NCBI RefSeq assembly: GCF_018390645.1
Contig: NZ_JAHBGC010000004.1
Span: 320,994-384,993, forward strand
DNA length: 64,000 nt
Direction of reading: 5' to 3'
Origin: Ancylobacter dichloromethanicus
Lineage (GTDB): Bacteria > Pseudomonadota > Alphaproteobacteria > Rhizobiales > Xanthobacteraceae
Each line of letters opens with the position of its first letter. The first letter of the stretch is position 1. Below are positions 35,621 through 44,037 of the stretch, piece after piece. A program made the translations under genes and the position numbers. The notes below the pieces were generated by a model. That model saw nothing but the letters and a program-made list of their open reading frames with translations. It had not been told where the DNA came from and did not search any database.

Positions 35621-35939
35621 CTTTTGCCCCCCGGCGATGCGTGGAGCTTTGGTATAAGCATTTTGCGGGCCAAACGACAGGGACAAATCTTCCCCCATAT
35701 GGCAACAAATGTCGCAGATAGCCGACTATTTTTGATTGGATTTTTGGCATTGAAGCATCAGGGCGCCTAACGCGCTGGAAGTCTGGCGAAAAATCTGATC
35801 GTATGTAAAAGCATCCTCCCTCGGCGTCTGCGCGCAAGACATGCCGGCAAGAAATACTTGCCGTGCCCACGCGGCTGAGGAAGAGGGTGCCGGCCTGACA
35901 GCGAGGGGGGCTCTCGCGGGCCTTGCTGCTGGGGGTACG
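35621..35939. other. Divergent promoter region, no gene seen
   Basis: 319 bases between the hydrolase (minus) and the HlyD exporter operon (plus), moderately AT-rich near 35720-35800. It should contain both promoters. I see no small ORF, repeat or hairpin worth calling. Confidence 0.5.
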
Positions 35940-36917
35940 ATGACGCCGCGTTTTCGATTGCCGACCAATATAGTGGTCGTCATCCTCACCCTCGTTCTCT
36001 TCGCTCTTGCCGCCATCTTCGTCGTCTCGGCCCCCGGCGGGTATCAGGGCTACGCGGAGGCCGAGTTCATCTTCGTGGGACCGGACGAGGCCGGGCGGAT
36101 CGTCGATCTCAAGGTCGATGAGGGTGACCGGGTGACGAAAGGAATGCCACTCTTCACCATCGACGAGGACCTGCAGGTGGCCGACGTCAAATCGGCCGAA
36201 GCCAGCCTCGGGCAGGCGCTTTCCCAGCTCGCCAATGTCAAGGCCTCGGCCCAGCGTCCGGAGCAGGTGGCGGTGCTGGAGGCCGGCGAGCGTCGGGCGG
36301 CGGCGGCGCTGGAACTCTCCCGTCTCGAACTCGAGCGCCAGAAGGACCTCCAGTCCAAGCAGGTAGCGTCGCAGGCGGCGCTGGATGTGGCGCAGCAGAC
36401 CTATAATCAGAACGAGGCGTCGCTCGACCAGGCGCGCCGGGAAATCGAGGCCGCCAGGCTTGCCGGGCGCGACGACGAGATCGCCGCCGCCGAGAAGGCG
36501 GTGGACGCGGCCCGCGCCGCCCTCGCGGCCGCGCAGGTGCGGCTGGATCGGCGGCGCATGTCCGCGCCCGTCAGCGGCACGGTGGAGACGATCTATTTCC
36601 GTACCGGCGAACTCGTGCCGGCCGGCCGGCCGGTGGTCTCGATCCTGCCGCCGGAACTGATCAAGGTGCGCTTCTTCGTGCCGGAGCCGTCCTTGCCGAA
36701 GTTCCAGCTCGGCACCGCCGTGGTGGTGAGCTGCGACGGCTGCGAGGAGGATATCGAGGCGTCGGTCAGCTTTATCGCCGCGAGTGCCGAATACACGCCG
36801 CCGGTGATCTATAGCCTGGAGGAGCGCTCCAAGCTGGTGTTCATGCTGGAGGCCCGGCCGCGCGACCCTTCGAGGCTGCGTCCCGGACAGCCGGTGACCG
36901 TCGAGATCGCGCCGTGA
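35940..36917 (+). CDS. HlyD-family secretion adaptor (YbhG/YhiI-like)
   Basis: 325 residues from the ATG at 35940, with GGGGG upstream. An N-terminal membrane anchor (IVVVILTLVLFALAAIFVVS) is followed by a half lipoyl domain (VGPDEAGRIVDLKVDEGDRV), a long coiled-coil hairpin (about 75-195, rich in Ala, Glu, Gln) and the return RRMSAPVSGTVETIYFRTGE. The membrane-proximal part contains a CDGCEED pair of Cys. It is the periplasmic arm of the ABC exporter encoded by the next two genes, overlapping the first by GTGA. Such trios are YbhGFSR-like drug or polymer exporters. Confidence 0.88.
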   Translation: MTPRFRLPTNIVVVILTLVLFALAAIFVVSAPGGYQGYAEAEFIFVGPDEAGRIVDLKVDEGDRVTKGMPLFTIDEDLQVADVKSAEASLGQALSQLANVKASAQRPEQVAVLEAGERRAAAALELSRLELERQKDLQSKQVASQAALDVAQQTYNQNEASLDQARREIEAARLAGRDDEIAAAEKAVDAARAALAAAQVRLDRRRMSAPVSGTVETIYFRTGELVPAGRPVVSILPPELIKVRFFVPEPSLPKFQLGTAVVVSCDGCEEDIEASVSFIAASAEYTPPVIYSLEERSKLVFMLEARPRDPSRLRPGQPVTVEIAP

Positions 36918-37888
36918 ACGCGCCGGCAGGGGCGGCGGGCGGCGTTCCGTCCGCGCGGCATCGTGCGCCGGACTACGCCATCGATGTGCGTGGGCTGAGC
37001 AAAAGCTTCGGGACGAACCAGGTCGTCCGCAATCTCTCCATGCAGGTGAAGCGCGGTCAGATCTACGGCTTTCTGGGCCCCAACGGCTCGGGCAAGACCA
37101 CCACCATCCGGATGCTGTGCGGGCTGCTGACGCCCGACCAGGGAACCGGAACCTGCCTCGGCTTGGACATTCTGACCCAGGGGCGCGCCATCCGCCGGCA
37201 TGTCGGCTACATGACGCAGAAGTTCAGCCTCTATGCCGATCTGTCGGTGCGGGAGAATCTCGAATTTGTCGCCCGGATCTACGGCGTGCCCCATGCCGAT
37301 GAGGCGGCGCGGGAGGCGATCGTCGCGCTGGGGCTCGAAGGGCGCGAACGGCAGCTCGCCGGCGATCTGTCCGGCGGCTGGAAGCAGCGGCTCGCGCTCG
37401 GCGCCTGCATCCTGCCGCAGCCCAAGCTGCTGCTGCTCGACGAACCGACTGCCGGCGTCGACCCCAAGGCGCGGCGCGAGTTCTGGGCCCAGATCCACGA
37501 CCTCGCGGCCGGCGGCGTGACCGTCCTCGTCTCGACCCATTACATGGACGAGGCGGAACGCTGTCACGAGATCGCCTATATCGCCTATGGCGAATTGCTG
37601 GCGCAGGGCACGGTGGAGAGCGTCGTCACCGCTTCGGCGCTCCACATGTGGCGGGTGACGGGGCCGGATCCGGCGGCGCTGACCCGGGAGTTGATGGAGA
37701 CGCCCGGCATCGAGCTCGTCGCGCCGTTCGGCACCAGCGTGCATGTGGGCGGGCGGGACCGGGCGGCGCTGGACATCGCCATCGCTCGCTTCGCCGGTCG
37801 GGAGGAACTCGTCTGGCGCCCGGACCGCGCCAGCCTCGAAGACGTGTTCATCGACCTGATCAACCGCTCAAGGGATAATTTCCGGTGA
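36914..37888 (+). CDS. ABC exporter ATP-binding protein
   Basis: 324 residues starting at GTG 36914. A single ABC domain: Walker A GPNGSGKTTT, Q-loop MTQKFSLYADLSVREN, signature LSGGWKQRL, Walker B LLLLDEPTAGVDPKARREFW and H-loop STHYMDEAERC. A C-terminal DUF4162-like tail follows. It is the ATPase half of the ABC-2 exporter with the permease encoded next (GTGA overlap). E. coli YbhF has two ABC domains; this one has one, so it is a YbhF-like half. Confidence 0.9.
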   Translation: MNAPAGAAGGVPSARHRAPDYAIDVRGLSKSFGTNQVVRNLSMQVKRGQIYGFLGPNGSGKTTTIRMLCGLLTPDQGTGTCLGLDILTQGRAIRRHVGYMTQKFSLYADLSVRENLEFVARIYGVPHADEAAREAIVALGLEGRERQLAGDLSGGWKQRLALGACILPQPKLLLLDEPTAGVDPKARREFWAQIHDLAAGGVTVLVSTHYMDEAERCHEIAYIAYGELLAQGTVESVVTASALHMWRVTGPDPAALTRELMETPGIELVAPFGTSVHVGGRDRAALDIAIARFAGREELVWRPDRASLEDVFIDLINRSRDNFR

Positions 37889-39039
37889 AGGGCGTGGCAG
37901 GATTTCTGCGCCGCATCGGCGCGATGATACGCAAGGAATTCATCCAGCTGATGCGGGATCGGGTTTCCTTTGCGGCGATGGTCTCGATCCCGCTGCTGCA
38001 ACTGATCCTCTTCGGCTATGCCATCAACACGACGCCGCGGCACCTGCCGACCGCCGTGCTGGCCTATGACAATTCCGCGCTGACCCGTTCGATTCTCGCC
38101 GCCATCGAGAACACCAAGTACTTCTCCATCACCCGCCACCCGGTGAACGAGGCGGAGGCGGAGCACCTGCTGCGCTCCGGACAGGTTCTGTTCGTGGTGG
38201 AAATCCCTGCCGGATTCGAGCGCGCGGTGCGGCGTGGCGAGAGCCCGGCGCTGCTGGTCTCGGCCGACGCGACCGATCCGGTCGCCTCCACCAGCGCGCT
38301 GGCCGCGCTGGGCCGGCTGGTCGAGACTTCGGTGCGGCGCGAGCGCTTCAACCTCGACGACGCGCCGGAAGGCAGCGGGCTCGAAAAGGCGCCGCCGCCC
38401 TTCGAGTTCCGCACCCACCCGCGCTACAACCCGGCGGCCGTCACCCAGCTCAACATCGTGCCGGGGCTGCTCGGCACCATCCTGACCATGACCATGCTGA
38501 TCTTCACCGCCCTGTCGGTGACGCGCGAGATCGAGCGCGGCACGATGGAGACGCTGCTGGCCATGCCGATCCGGCCGGTCGAGATCATGGTCGGCAAGAT
38601 CGCCCCCTATGTGATGGTGGGCGCGATGCAGGCGGCGATGATCCTCGGCGCGGCGGTGCTGCTATTCAACGTGCCTGTGGTGGGCAATCTGGCGCTCCTG
38701 ACCGTTCTGACCGGTCTGTTCATCCTCACCAACCTGTCGATCGGCTACACCTTCTCCACGCTTGCGCAGAACCAGCTGCAAGCGGTGCAGATGACGTTCA
38801 TGTACTTTCTGCCGAACATTCTGCTGTCGGGCTTCATGTTTCCCTTCGCCGGCATGCCGGTCTGGGCGCAGTGGGTGGCCGAAACGCTGCCACTCACCCA
38901 CTATCTGAGGATGGTGCGCGGCATCCTGCTGAAGGGAGCGACTTCGGCCGACCTGGTGCAGGACATTCTCGGCCTCGCCATCATCATGCTGGTCGCCATG
39001 GTGATCGCGGTCAAACGCTTCCGCCAGACGCTGGACTGA
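37885..39039 (+). CDS. ABC-2 type exporter permease
   Basis: 384 residues. N-terminal RKEFIQLMRDRVSFAAMVSI and the first helix with ILFGYAINTTPRHLP are the classic YhhJ/YbhR start. A large extracytoplasmic domain (about 55-190) follows, then five helices, including TALSVTREIERGTMETLLAM and MYFLPNILLSGFMFPFAGMP. Complete. It pairs with the upstream ATPase as a dimer and with the adaptor to span the periplasm. It faces the B2-like gene, whose stop is only 30 bases beyond. Substrate unknown. Confidence 0.9.
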   Translation: MKGVAGFLRRIGAMIRKEFIQLMRDRVSFAAMVSIPLLQLILFGYAINTTPRHLPTAVLAYDNSALTRSILAAIENTKYFSITRHPVNEAEAEHLLRSGQVLFVVEIPAGFERAVRRGESPALLVSADATDPVASTSALAALGRLVETSVRRERFNLDDAPEGSGLEKAPPPFEFRTHPRYNPAAVTQLNIVPGLLGTILTMTMLIFTALSVTREIERGTMETLLAMPIRPVEIMVGKIAPYVMVGAMQAAMILGAAVLLFNVPVVGNLALLTVLTGLFILTNLSIGYTFSTLAQNQLQAVQMTFMYFLPNILLSGFMFPFAGMPVWAQWVAETLPLTHYLRMVRGILLKGATSADLVQDILGLAIIMLVAMVIAVKRFRQTLD

Positions 39040-39069
39040 TCGACGGCCCGCCCGCCGTGGCTCGCCGGA

Positions 39070-39561
39070 TCAGCGGGCGCCGCCGGCGCCGAGAGCGGCG
39101 TCCGCCTTGTCGACCGGGGGAAAGGTGGCGAGCAGTGTGAAGCGTTCCAGCGCCTCGGTGCCGATCACGTCGGTGCTGCCCCAGCGCGCCCAGAGGTGGG
39201 CGATCAGGTGCCCATCCTCGTCCTTGGCCACCCCATAGTAAAGCGTTGTCGGTACGCCGCGTCGATGCAGCATGACGCGCGCCGTCAGCCCCTGCTCCAG
39301 GCACATGGCCCGGAACGGCACCCGGCGCGCTACGGCGCGGATCGCCCAGCGCACGCGCCGAATCTGTACCTGCGCGTCGTCCGGCAGTTCGCGGCTCGGC
39401 CGGGTCGACGCGAAGCGGGTCACCTTTCGGAATGGCAGCAGCACGATGGCGAGGCGTGCGCAACTCAGCAGCAACAGCGCCTCGGCCAGCAATGCCCGGT
39501 CGCGCCAGCCGAGCCTGCGCCAACGGGCGGGGAGCGAGGGCCTGCGCTGCGCGCTCGTCAT
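39070..39561 (-). CDS. Lasso peptide biosynthesis B2-like (transglutaminase-fold) protein, orphan
   Basis: 163 residues. Family B2 proteins are Cys proteases that cut leader peptides of lasso RiPPs. The N-terminus (WRDRALLAEALLLLSCARLA) is the usual helical lead, and the core shows Cys87 in FRAMCLEQGLTARVMLHRRG, the 'TLYYGVAKDEDGHLIAHLWA' block with His122, and Asp131 in GSTDVIG, the expected catalytic triad. No B1/RRE, asparagine-synthetase-like C protein or clear precursor lies nearby, so it is a stand-alone B2 homolog. Such orphans are common and may process unknown peptides. A 40-codon ORF overlaps its start. Confidence 0.82.
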   Translation of the reverse strand: MTSAQRRPSLPARWRRLGWRDRALLAEALLLLSCARLAIVLLPFRKVTRFASTRPSRELPDDAQVQIRRVRWAIRAVARRVPFRAMCLEQGLTARVMLHRRGVPTTLYYGVAKDEDGHLIAHLWARWGSTDVIGTEALERFTLLATFPPVDKADAALGAGGAR

Positions 39562-39680
39562 GGCTGGGGTGCCGCGTCGCCAAGGGGCGGCATTTCCGGG
39601 GCGCGCGGGTTCACCTGAATCGGCTCCTCAATGGCCCGGCGCGGGGATGCGCGATGCGTGATGGCCGGGCAAGCCTCCAT
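39558..39680 (-). CDS. Possible 40-residue ORF overlapping the B2-like start
   Basis: An ATG (complement of 39678-39680) opens a frame whose TGA overlaps the B2-like ATG in an ATGA junction. The product begins MEACPAITHRASPRRAIEE and is Pro-rich (NPRAPEMPPLGDAAPQP). It lacks the Thr-x-Gly core boundary of known lasso precursors and has no strong ribosome site, so it may be chance. Listed because translational coupling to a peptide-processing enzyme would be meaningful. Confidence 0.22.
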   Translation of the reverse strand: MEACPAITHRASPRRAIEEPIQVNPRAPEMPPLGDAAPQP

Positions 39681-39747
39681 CCAGACCTAACATGCCGGTT
39701 TGTTCAAGCCCGGCGGCGCGGCAAATGAACCCTCGCGGACACCCGCC

Positions 39748-40437
39748 TTACTGGCGGTCCAGCAACTTGCGCTCCACCGTCTGCAGATGTGCGCGCATGC
39801 CCGCCGCAGCGGCGGCGATGTCGCGATGCTCGATGGCGTCGACAATGGACTCATGCTCGGCAAAGCTGTGATGGTCCGGGAGCGGCTTGACCGGTTCGGT
39901 ACGCAGCCGGCCCCAGGTCACGGCGCGGCGCACCGCGTTCAACGTGTCGAACAGGCCGAGGAGAAGCGTGTTCTGCGAGGCTTCGGCGATGGTGCGGTGG
40001 AGGCGCGTGTCCCACGCCTCATATTGCCGCCAGGTCTCGGCCTGCCGCGACCGCGCGAGGCACATGCGCATCTCGGCGATGTCGGCCGGCGTGGCGGTGA
40101 ACGCGGCAGCGCGGGCGATCTCCGGCTCCATCACGATGCGCGCGCGCATCACTTCCGCCGGGTTGCTGCGGCGGGCTAGCGCCGCAATGTCGGCGAAGGT
40201 GTCCAGCGGCCGGCTGCCCATGAAGGTGCCCTTGCCGACATGGCGCCAGAGCTGGCCCTCGGCCTCCAGCACGTCGAGCGCCTTGCGAAGCTCGGTACGC
40301 GACACGCCGAGCACCGCCGACAACTCCCTCTCGGGCGGCAGCCGGCCGTCGTCGGGAAGGTCGATCTGGCCGAGATAGCCCCGTAGCTGGGTGACGATCG
40401 TCTTTTCCGGATGCGCGTCGGCGGGAGGCGTAAGCAT
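39748..40437 (-). CDS. FadR-type GntR transcription regulator
   Basis: 229 residues from the ATG at 40437; an upstream TTG lies within the operator. The N-terminal winged helix (about 10-75) has the GntR signature LPPERELSAVLGVSRTELRK and GKGTFMGSR. The C-terminal all-helical FCD domain (about 85-225) shows the metal/ligand residues in ARIVMEPEIARAAA, DTRLHRTIAEAS and EHESIVDAIEHRD. FCD regulators usually release DNA on binding an organic acid. It diverges from the ABC-FAH operon and palindromic sites lie between, so it probably represses both. Confidence 0.9.
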   Translation of the reverse strand: MLTPPADAHPEKTIVTQLRGYLGQIDLPDDGRLPPERELSAVLGVSRTELRKALDVLEAEGQLWRHVGKGTFMGSRPLDTFADIAALARRSNPAEVMRARIVMEPEIARAAAFTATPADIAEMRMCLARSRQAETWRQYEAWDTRLHRTIAEASQNTLLLGLFDTLNAVRRAVTWGRLRTEPVKPLPDHHSFAEHESIVDAIEHRDIAAAAAGMRAHLQTVERKLLDRQ

Positions 40438-40450
40438 GGGTGTTCGGCTC

Positions 40451-40470
40451 AACCAAAGTTCCAATTGGTT
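40451..40470. promoter_or_regulatory. Probable FadR-type operator, site 1
   Basis: AACCAA-8 bases-TTGGTT, an inverted repeat 13 bases upstream of the regulator ATG; it abuts GGTTCC-6-GGAACC (40468-40485), a second perfect dyad. Position and symmetry suit autoregulation. Binding is inferred. Confidence 0.55.
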
Positions 40471-40540
40471 CCGTCTATGGAACCTTCAAATGCCGCAGTC
40501 AAGCCAATCCGGCCTTGACCGCTCAACGGTGCCAATATAA

Positions 40541-40557
40541 ACCAAAACTCAATTGGT
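40541..40557. promoter_or_regulatory. Probable FadR-type operator, site 2
   Basis: ACCAA-7 bases-TTGGT, the same half sites as site 1, located 64 bases before the ATG of the ABC binding protein and so near its promoter. The pair of related dyads in the shared intergenic region supports control of both directions by the adjacent regulator. Confidence 0.55.
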
Positions 40558-40620
40558 ATCCAACCTCGCGGGTTGGTGAAGTGGCGGGTTGAACCGCCCG
40601 GCTCTCATGGGAGACTGGAA

Positions 40621-41622
40621 ATGCTCAAGGACTTTACGAGAAAACTGTGCGGTCTTTCCGGTGCAGCGGTTGCCGTCGGCATCGGGCTTGCTCTGGCGGC
40701 GATGCCCGCTGAAGCGAAGGTTCGCGTCGCCTATGGCGACATTGCGAGCGTCGAGAACCTGCATCTGCTGGCCGCCTTCGAGCTGGCCAAGCAGAAGGGC
40801 GTCGAGATCGAGATGACCTATCTGAAGTCCGAGGACATCGCCGCCCAGGCGGTGGTGAGCGGGCAGGCGGATGTCGGCGTCGGCGGACCCTACGCCCTGA
40901 TGCAGAAGGTGAAGGTGCCGGTGCGCATCTTCCTCCAGCTCTCCACGCTGCGCTTCTATCCGGCGGTCAATGCCGAGTTCTACAAGACCTGGAAGGACCT
41001 CGACGGCCAGGAGATCGCGGTGCATTCGCGCGGTTCCGGCACCGAGGCCATCATGAAGCTGATGGAGGAAAAGCAGGGCATCAAGTTCTCCAAGATCAGC
41101 TACATCCCGGGCTCCGAAGTGCGCACCGGCGCGCTGCTGCAGGGCAACGTGAAGGCGACGATCGTGGATTCGGCCGGCCGCCGCCTGCTGCAGGAAAAGG
41201 CACCGGGCAAGTTCATCATCCTGCCGCTCGATGGCATCAACGCCACCGACGAGGCGCTGTTCGCCCGCCAGGACTTCCTCGACAAGAATCCGAAGGACGT
41301 CGACATCATCGTCGAGTCGGTGCTCACCACCTGGCGCGAGGTGACCAAGAACCCGGCCATCGTCGCCGAGTGGCGCAAGAAGTATAATCTTCTGCCCGAC
41401 CTGCCGGCCGATCAGGTGGCCGAAATCACCCCGTATTTCACCGAGCTCGCCGAGGGCAAGGCGTTCCCGCCCAACGGTGGCGGCGAGGCGGCGGCTAAGG
41501 ATGACTTCGCCTTCTACACCCTCTCCGGCCAGCTGCAGGGCGAGCCTGCGAGCCTCAAGGTCGAGGATTTCTGGGCGCTCGAGCCGCTGAACCGCGCGCT
41601 CGGCAAGGTCGGCACGAACTGA
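40621..41622 (+). CDS. ABC transporter substrate-binding protein (SsuA/NMT1-type)
   Basis: 333 residues. Signal peptide (LCGLSGAAVAVGIGLALAAM, cleaved near AEAKV). Nitrate/sulfonate/taurine-type binding fold: KVRVAYGDIASVENLHLLAA, AQAVVSGQADVGVGGPYALM, EIAVHSRGSGTEAIMKLMEE. It captures a small substrate, probably an organic acid given the FAH-family enzyme in the operon. It starts at the ATG 40621 after GGGAGA and is followed 11 bases later by a permease. Confidence 0.88.
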   Translation: MLKDFTRKLCGLSGAAVAVGIGLALAAMPAEAKVRVAYGDIASVENLHLLAAFELAKQKGVEIEMTYLKSEDIAAQAVVSGQADVGVGGPYALMQKVKVPVRIFLQLSTLRFYPAVNAEFYKTWKDLDGQEIAVHSRGSGTEAIMKLMEEKQGIKFSKISYIPGSEVRTGALLQGNVKATIVDSAGRRLLQEKAPGKFIILPLDGINATDEALFARQDFLDKNPKDVDIIVESVLTTWREVTKNPAIVAEWRKKYNLLPDLPADQVAEITPYFTELAEGKAFPPNGGGEAAAKDDFAFYTLSGQLQGEPASLKVEDFWALEPLNRALGKVGTN

Positions 41623-41633
41623 AGGCCGGTTGA

Positions 41634-42464
41634 ATGAGTTTTCCGGTACAGGCGAACGGCTCCTCGCGAGCCGTTCCCCCCTCCGAGGCTTCCTTCGTCT
41701 GGAGGAAGCTCTCGGAGCACCGCACGGCCCTTTGGCGCACCGCGTCGATCGGCCTCTTCTTCCTCGTCTGGGAAATCGCCGGCCGGATTCCGATCAGCTT
41801 CGCCTTCCCGACCTTTCTGGAAACGCTGCGCGCCTTTGTGACGATGACGCTCGACGGGTCCTTCGTCGCCGCCTATGCGGAAACGCTGCAGCCGCTGGTG
41901 ATCGGCATCGCCATCTCGGCCGTCATCGGCATCGGCCTCGGCATCGTCATGGGTCTGTCGCGCTTCGCCGAATGGCTGGCGGCGCCGGTGTTCATCGTGC
42001 TGCAGGCGGCCCCGATGGCGGCGCTGATCCCGCTCATCACCTTCGTCTATGGCATCGGGCTGGTGTCGAAGACGCTGGCGGTGATCATGCTCGCTTTGCC
42101 GGTGATCGTGCTCAACGGCTACAAGGCGGTGCGCAACGCCAATCCCTCGCTGGTGGCCATGTGCTATTCGTTCCAGGGCAACTGGTGGCAGCGCATCACC
42201 AAGATCATCATCCCGGATGCCAGCCCGGTCATCTTCGCCGGCCTGCGCCTCGGTCTTGCCGCCGGATTCATCGGCGTGATCCTCGCCGAACTGCTGATCA
42301 CCCCGACCGGCATTGGCGATCTGATCACCTATCACCGCTCGGTGGCGGACTATCCGGAAATGTACGCCGCCGTCGTCTCCATCATCCTGGTGTCCACCCT
42401 CACGCTGGCCGCGCTTGAGGCCTTCGAGCTTCGCGTGCTGCGTCCCGAGAAGAGGAAGTCCTGA
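41634..42464 (+). CDS. ABC transporter permease 1 (SsuC-type)
   Basis: 276 residues, about six helices, with the EAA loop to the ATPase in NANPSLVAMCYSFQGNWWQR followed by ITKIIIPDASPVIFAGLRLG. A soluble tail of about 30 residues precedes helix 1 (ASIGLFFLVWEIAGRIPISF). It is 2 bases from the ATPase gene. A second, distinct permease follows the ATPase, so the importer may be a heterodimer. Confidence 0.9.
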   Translation: MSFPVQANGSSRAVPPSEASFVWRKLSEHRTALWRTASIGLFFLVWEIAGRIPISFAFPTFLETLRAFVTMTLDGSFVAAYAETLQPLVIGIAISAVIGIGLGIVMGLSRFAEWLAAPVFIVLQAAPMAALIPLITFVYGIGLVSKTLAVIMLALPVIVLNGYKAVRNANPSLVAMCYSFQGNWWQRITKIIIPDASPVIFAGLRLGLAAGFIGVILAELLITPTGIGDLITYHRSVADYPEMYAAVVSIILVSTLTLAALEAFELRVLRPEKRKS

Positions 42465-42466
42465 CC

Positions 42467-43273
42467 ATGCGCAACATCACCGCCCAGGCGGCAACCGCTG
42501 CCGCCCGCCCTGCCGGCGCCGACGTCGCGGTGGAAGTGCGCGGCATCTGCAAGATGTACAATGAGATCGAGGCGCTGCGCGGCATCGATCTCGACTTCCC
42601 GGCCGGCAAGCTCACCACGCTGCTCGGCCCGTCCGGCTGCGGCAAGACCACGCTCCTGAAAATCGTAGCCGGCCTGATCCCCGCCACTTCGGGCGAGGTT
42701 CGGGTCAATGGCAACACGGTCACCGGCCCCGGCCCCGAGCGCGCCTTCGTGTTCCAGGACTTCGCGCTGATGCCGTGGGCAACGGTGATGCGCAATGTGG
42801 GCTTCGGCCTCGAACTGAAGGGCATGGGCAAGAACGAGCGCCAGGCGATCGCGCAGAAATACATTGCCGAGGTCGGCCTGTCCGGCTTCGAGAACAAATA
42901 CCCGCACGAGCTCTCCGGCGGCATGCGCCAGCGCGTCGGCCTCGCCCGCGCCTTCGCCGTGAATGCCGACGTGCTGCTGCTCGACGAGCCGTTCTCGGCG
43001 GTGGACGAGCAGAACCGGCGCAAGTTCCAGGAAGACCTCCTGGAACTGGTGGAGAAGGAGAAGAAGACCTTCATCTTCGTCACCCACTCGATCGAGGAGG
43101 CGGTCTACTGCTCCGACCGCATCGTCATCCTCTCGCGCCGTCCGGGGCGGATCGCGCAGATCATCGAGCCGGAGATCGACCGTTCGGCCTCGCCGGACGC
43201 CATCCGCCGTGACCAGGGCTATCTCGATACGGTCGAGGAGATCTGGCAGGGCCTCAAGCACTACGTCGATTGA
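42467..43273 (+). CDS. ABC transporter ATP-binding protein (SsuB/TauB-type)
   Basis: 268 residues with Walker A GPSGCGKTT, Q-loop FQDFALMPWATVMRN, signature LSGGMRQRVGLARAFA, Walker B VLLLDEPFSAVDEQNRRKF and H-loop VTHSIEEAVYCSD. It powers uptake with both adjacent permeases. Typical length; no regulatory domain. Confidence 0.93.
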   Translation: MRNITAQAATAAARPAGADVAVEVRGICKMYNEIEALRGIDLDFPAGKLTTLLGPSGCGKTTLLKIVAGLIPATSGEVRVNGNTVTGPGPERAFVFQDFALMPWATVMRNVGFGLELKGMGKNERQAIAQKYIAEVGLSGFENKYPHELSGGMRQRVGLARAFAVNADVLLLDEPFSAVDEQNRRKFQEDLLELVEKEKKTFIFVTHSIEEAVYCSDRIVILSRRPGRIAQIIEPEIDRSASPDAIRRDQGYLDTVEEIWQGLKHYVD

Positions 43274-43284
43274 GGGAGGCCGCG

Positions 43285-44037
43285 ATGACGATGTTTGGCT
43301 ATCGCGTGCCCATGATGGCGTCGCTCCTCGTCTGGTGCGTCATCTGGGAAATCGTCGGGCGCTCCGGCGCGATGTTCCTCATTCCCCCGCTTTCCGACGT
43401 GCTTGTCGCGGTGGTGGCGCTGGTGCAGACCGGCACCTGGCAGGCGGCGGCAATCACCACGCTGAACAGCTTCCTGCTCGGCATGTTCTTCGCCATCGTG
43501 GTCGGCGTGATCCTGGGCGTGCTGATGGGCCGCTCCACCACTGCCGACAGCCTGCTTGGCATCTGGGTCAACATCTTCGTGTCGGCGCCGCTTTCCGCGC
43601 TGGTGCCGGTGCTGATGATCCTGTTCGGCATGGGCGAGACCACGGTGGTGGTCACCGTCTTCCTGTTCGCGGTCTGGATCATCGTGCTCGACACCCGCGC
43701 CGGCATACAGGGCGTGCCCAAGTCGCTGGTCGAGATGGGCCGCAGCTACGGCGCCTCGCGCTTCACCCTCTACGGCAAGATCATCTTCCTCGCGGCGCTG
43801 CCGGAAATCCTCGCCGGTATCCGGCTCGGCGTGGTGCGCGGCGTGAAGGGCGTGGTGATCGGCCAGTTGCTGGTGGCCATCATCGGCTATGGCGAGTTGT
43901 TCGAGCTCTACTCGCGCAATTTCGACATGGTGAACTTCTGGGCCCTGACCATCATTCTGTTCGCCGCGGCGATGGGACTGTCGGCCCTGATCGAGAACAT
44001 TGAAAAACGCGTCGACTATTACGCAGGAGTACGCTGA
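43285..44037 (+). CDS. ABC transporter permease 2 (SsuC-type)
   Basis: 250 residues from the ATG at 43285, preceded by GAGGGAGG; a TTG at 43270 is less likely. Six helices; EAA loop GVPKSLVEMGRSYGASRFTL then YGKIIFLAALPEILAGIRLG. It is clearly related to permease 1 but divergent, and it lacks the N-terminal tail. It shares TGATG with the next gene. Two permeases around one ATPase suggest an obligate heterodimer. Confidence 0.9.
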   Translation: MTMFGYRVPMMASLLVWCVIWEIVGRSGAMFLIPPLSDVLVAVVALVQTGTWQAAAITTLNSFLLGMFFAIVVGVILGVLMGRSTTADSLLGIWVNIFVSAPLSALVPVLMILFGMGETTVVVTVFLFAVWIIVLDTRAGIQGVPKSLVEMGRSYGASRFTLYGKIIFLAALPEILAGIRLGVVRGVKGVVIGQLLVAIIGYGELFELYSRNFDMVNFWALTIILFAAAMGLSALIENIEKRVDYYAGVR

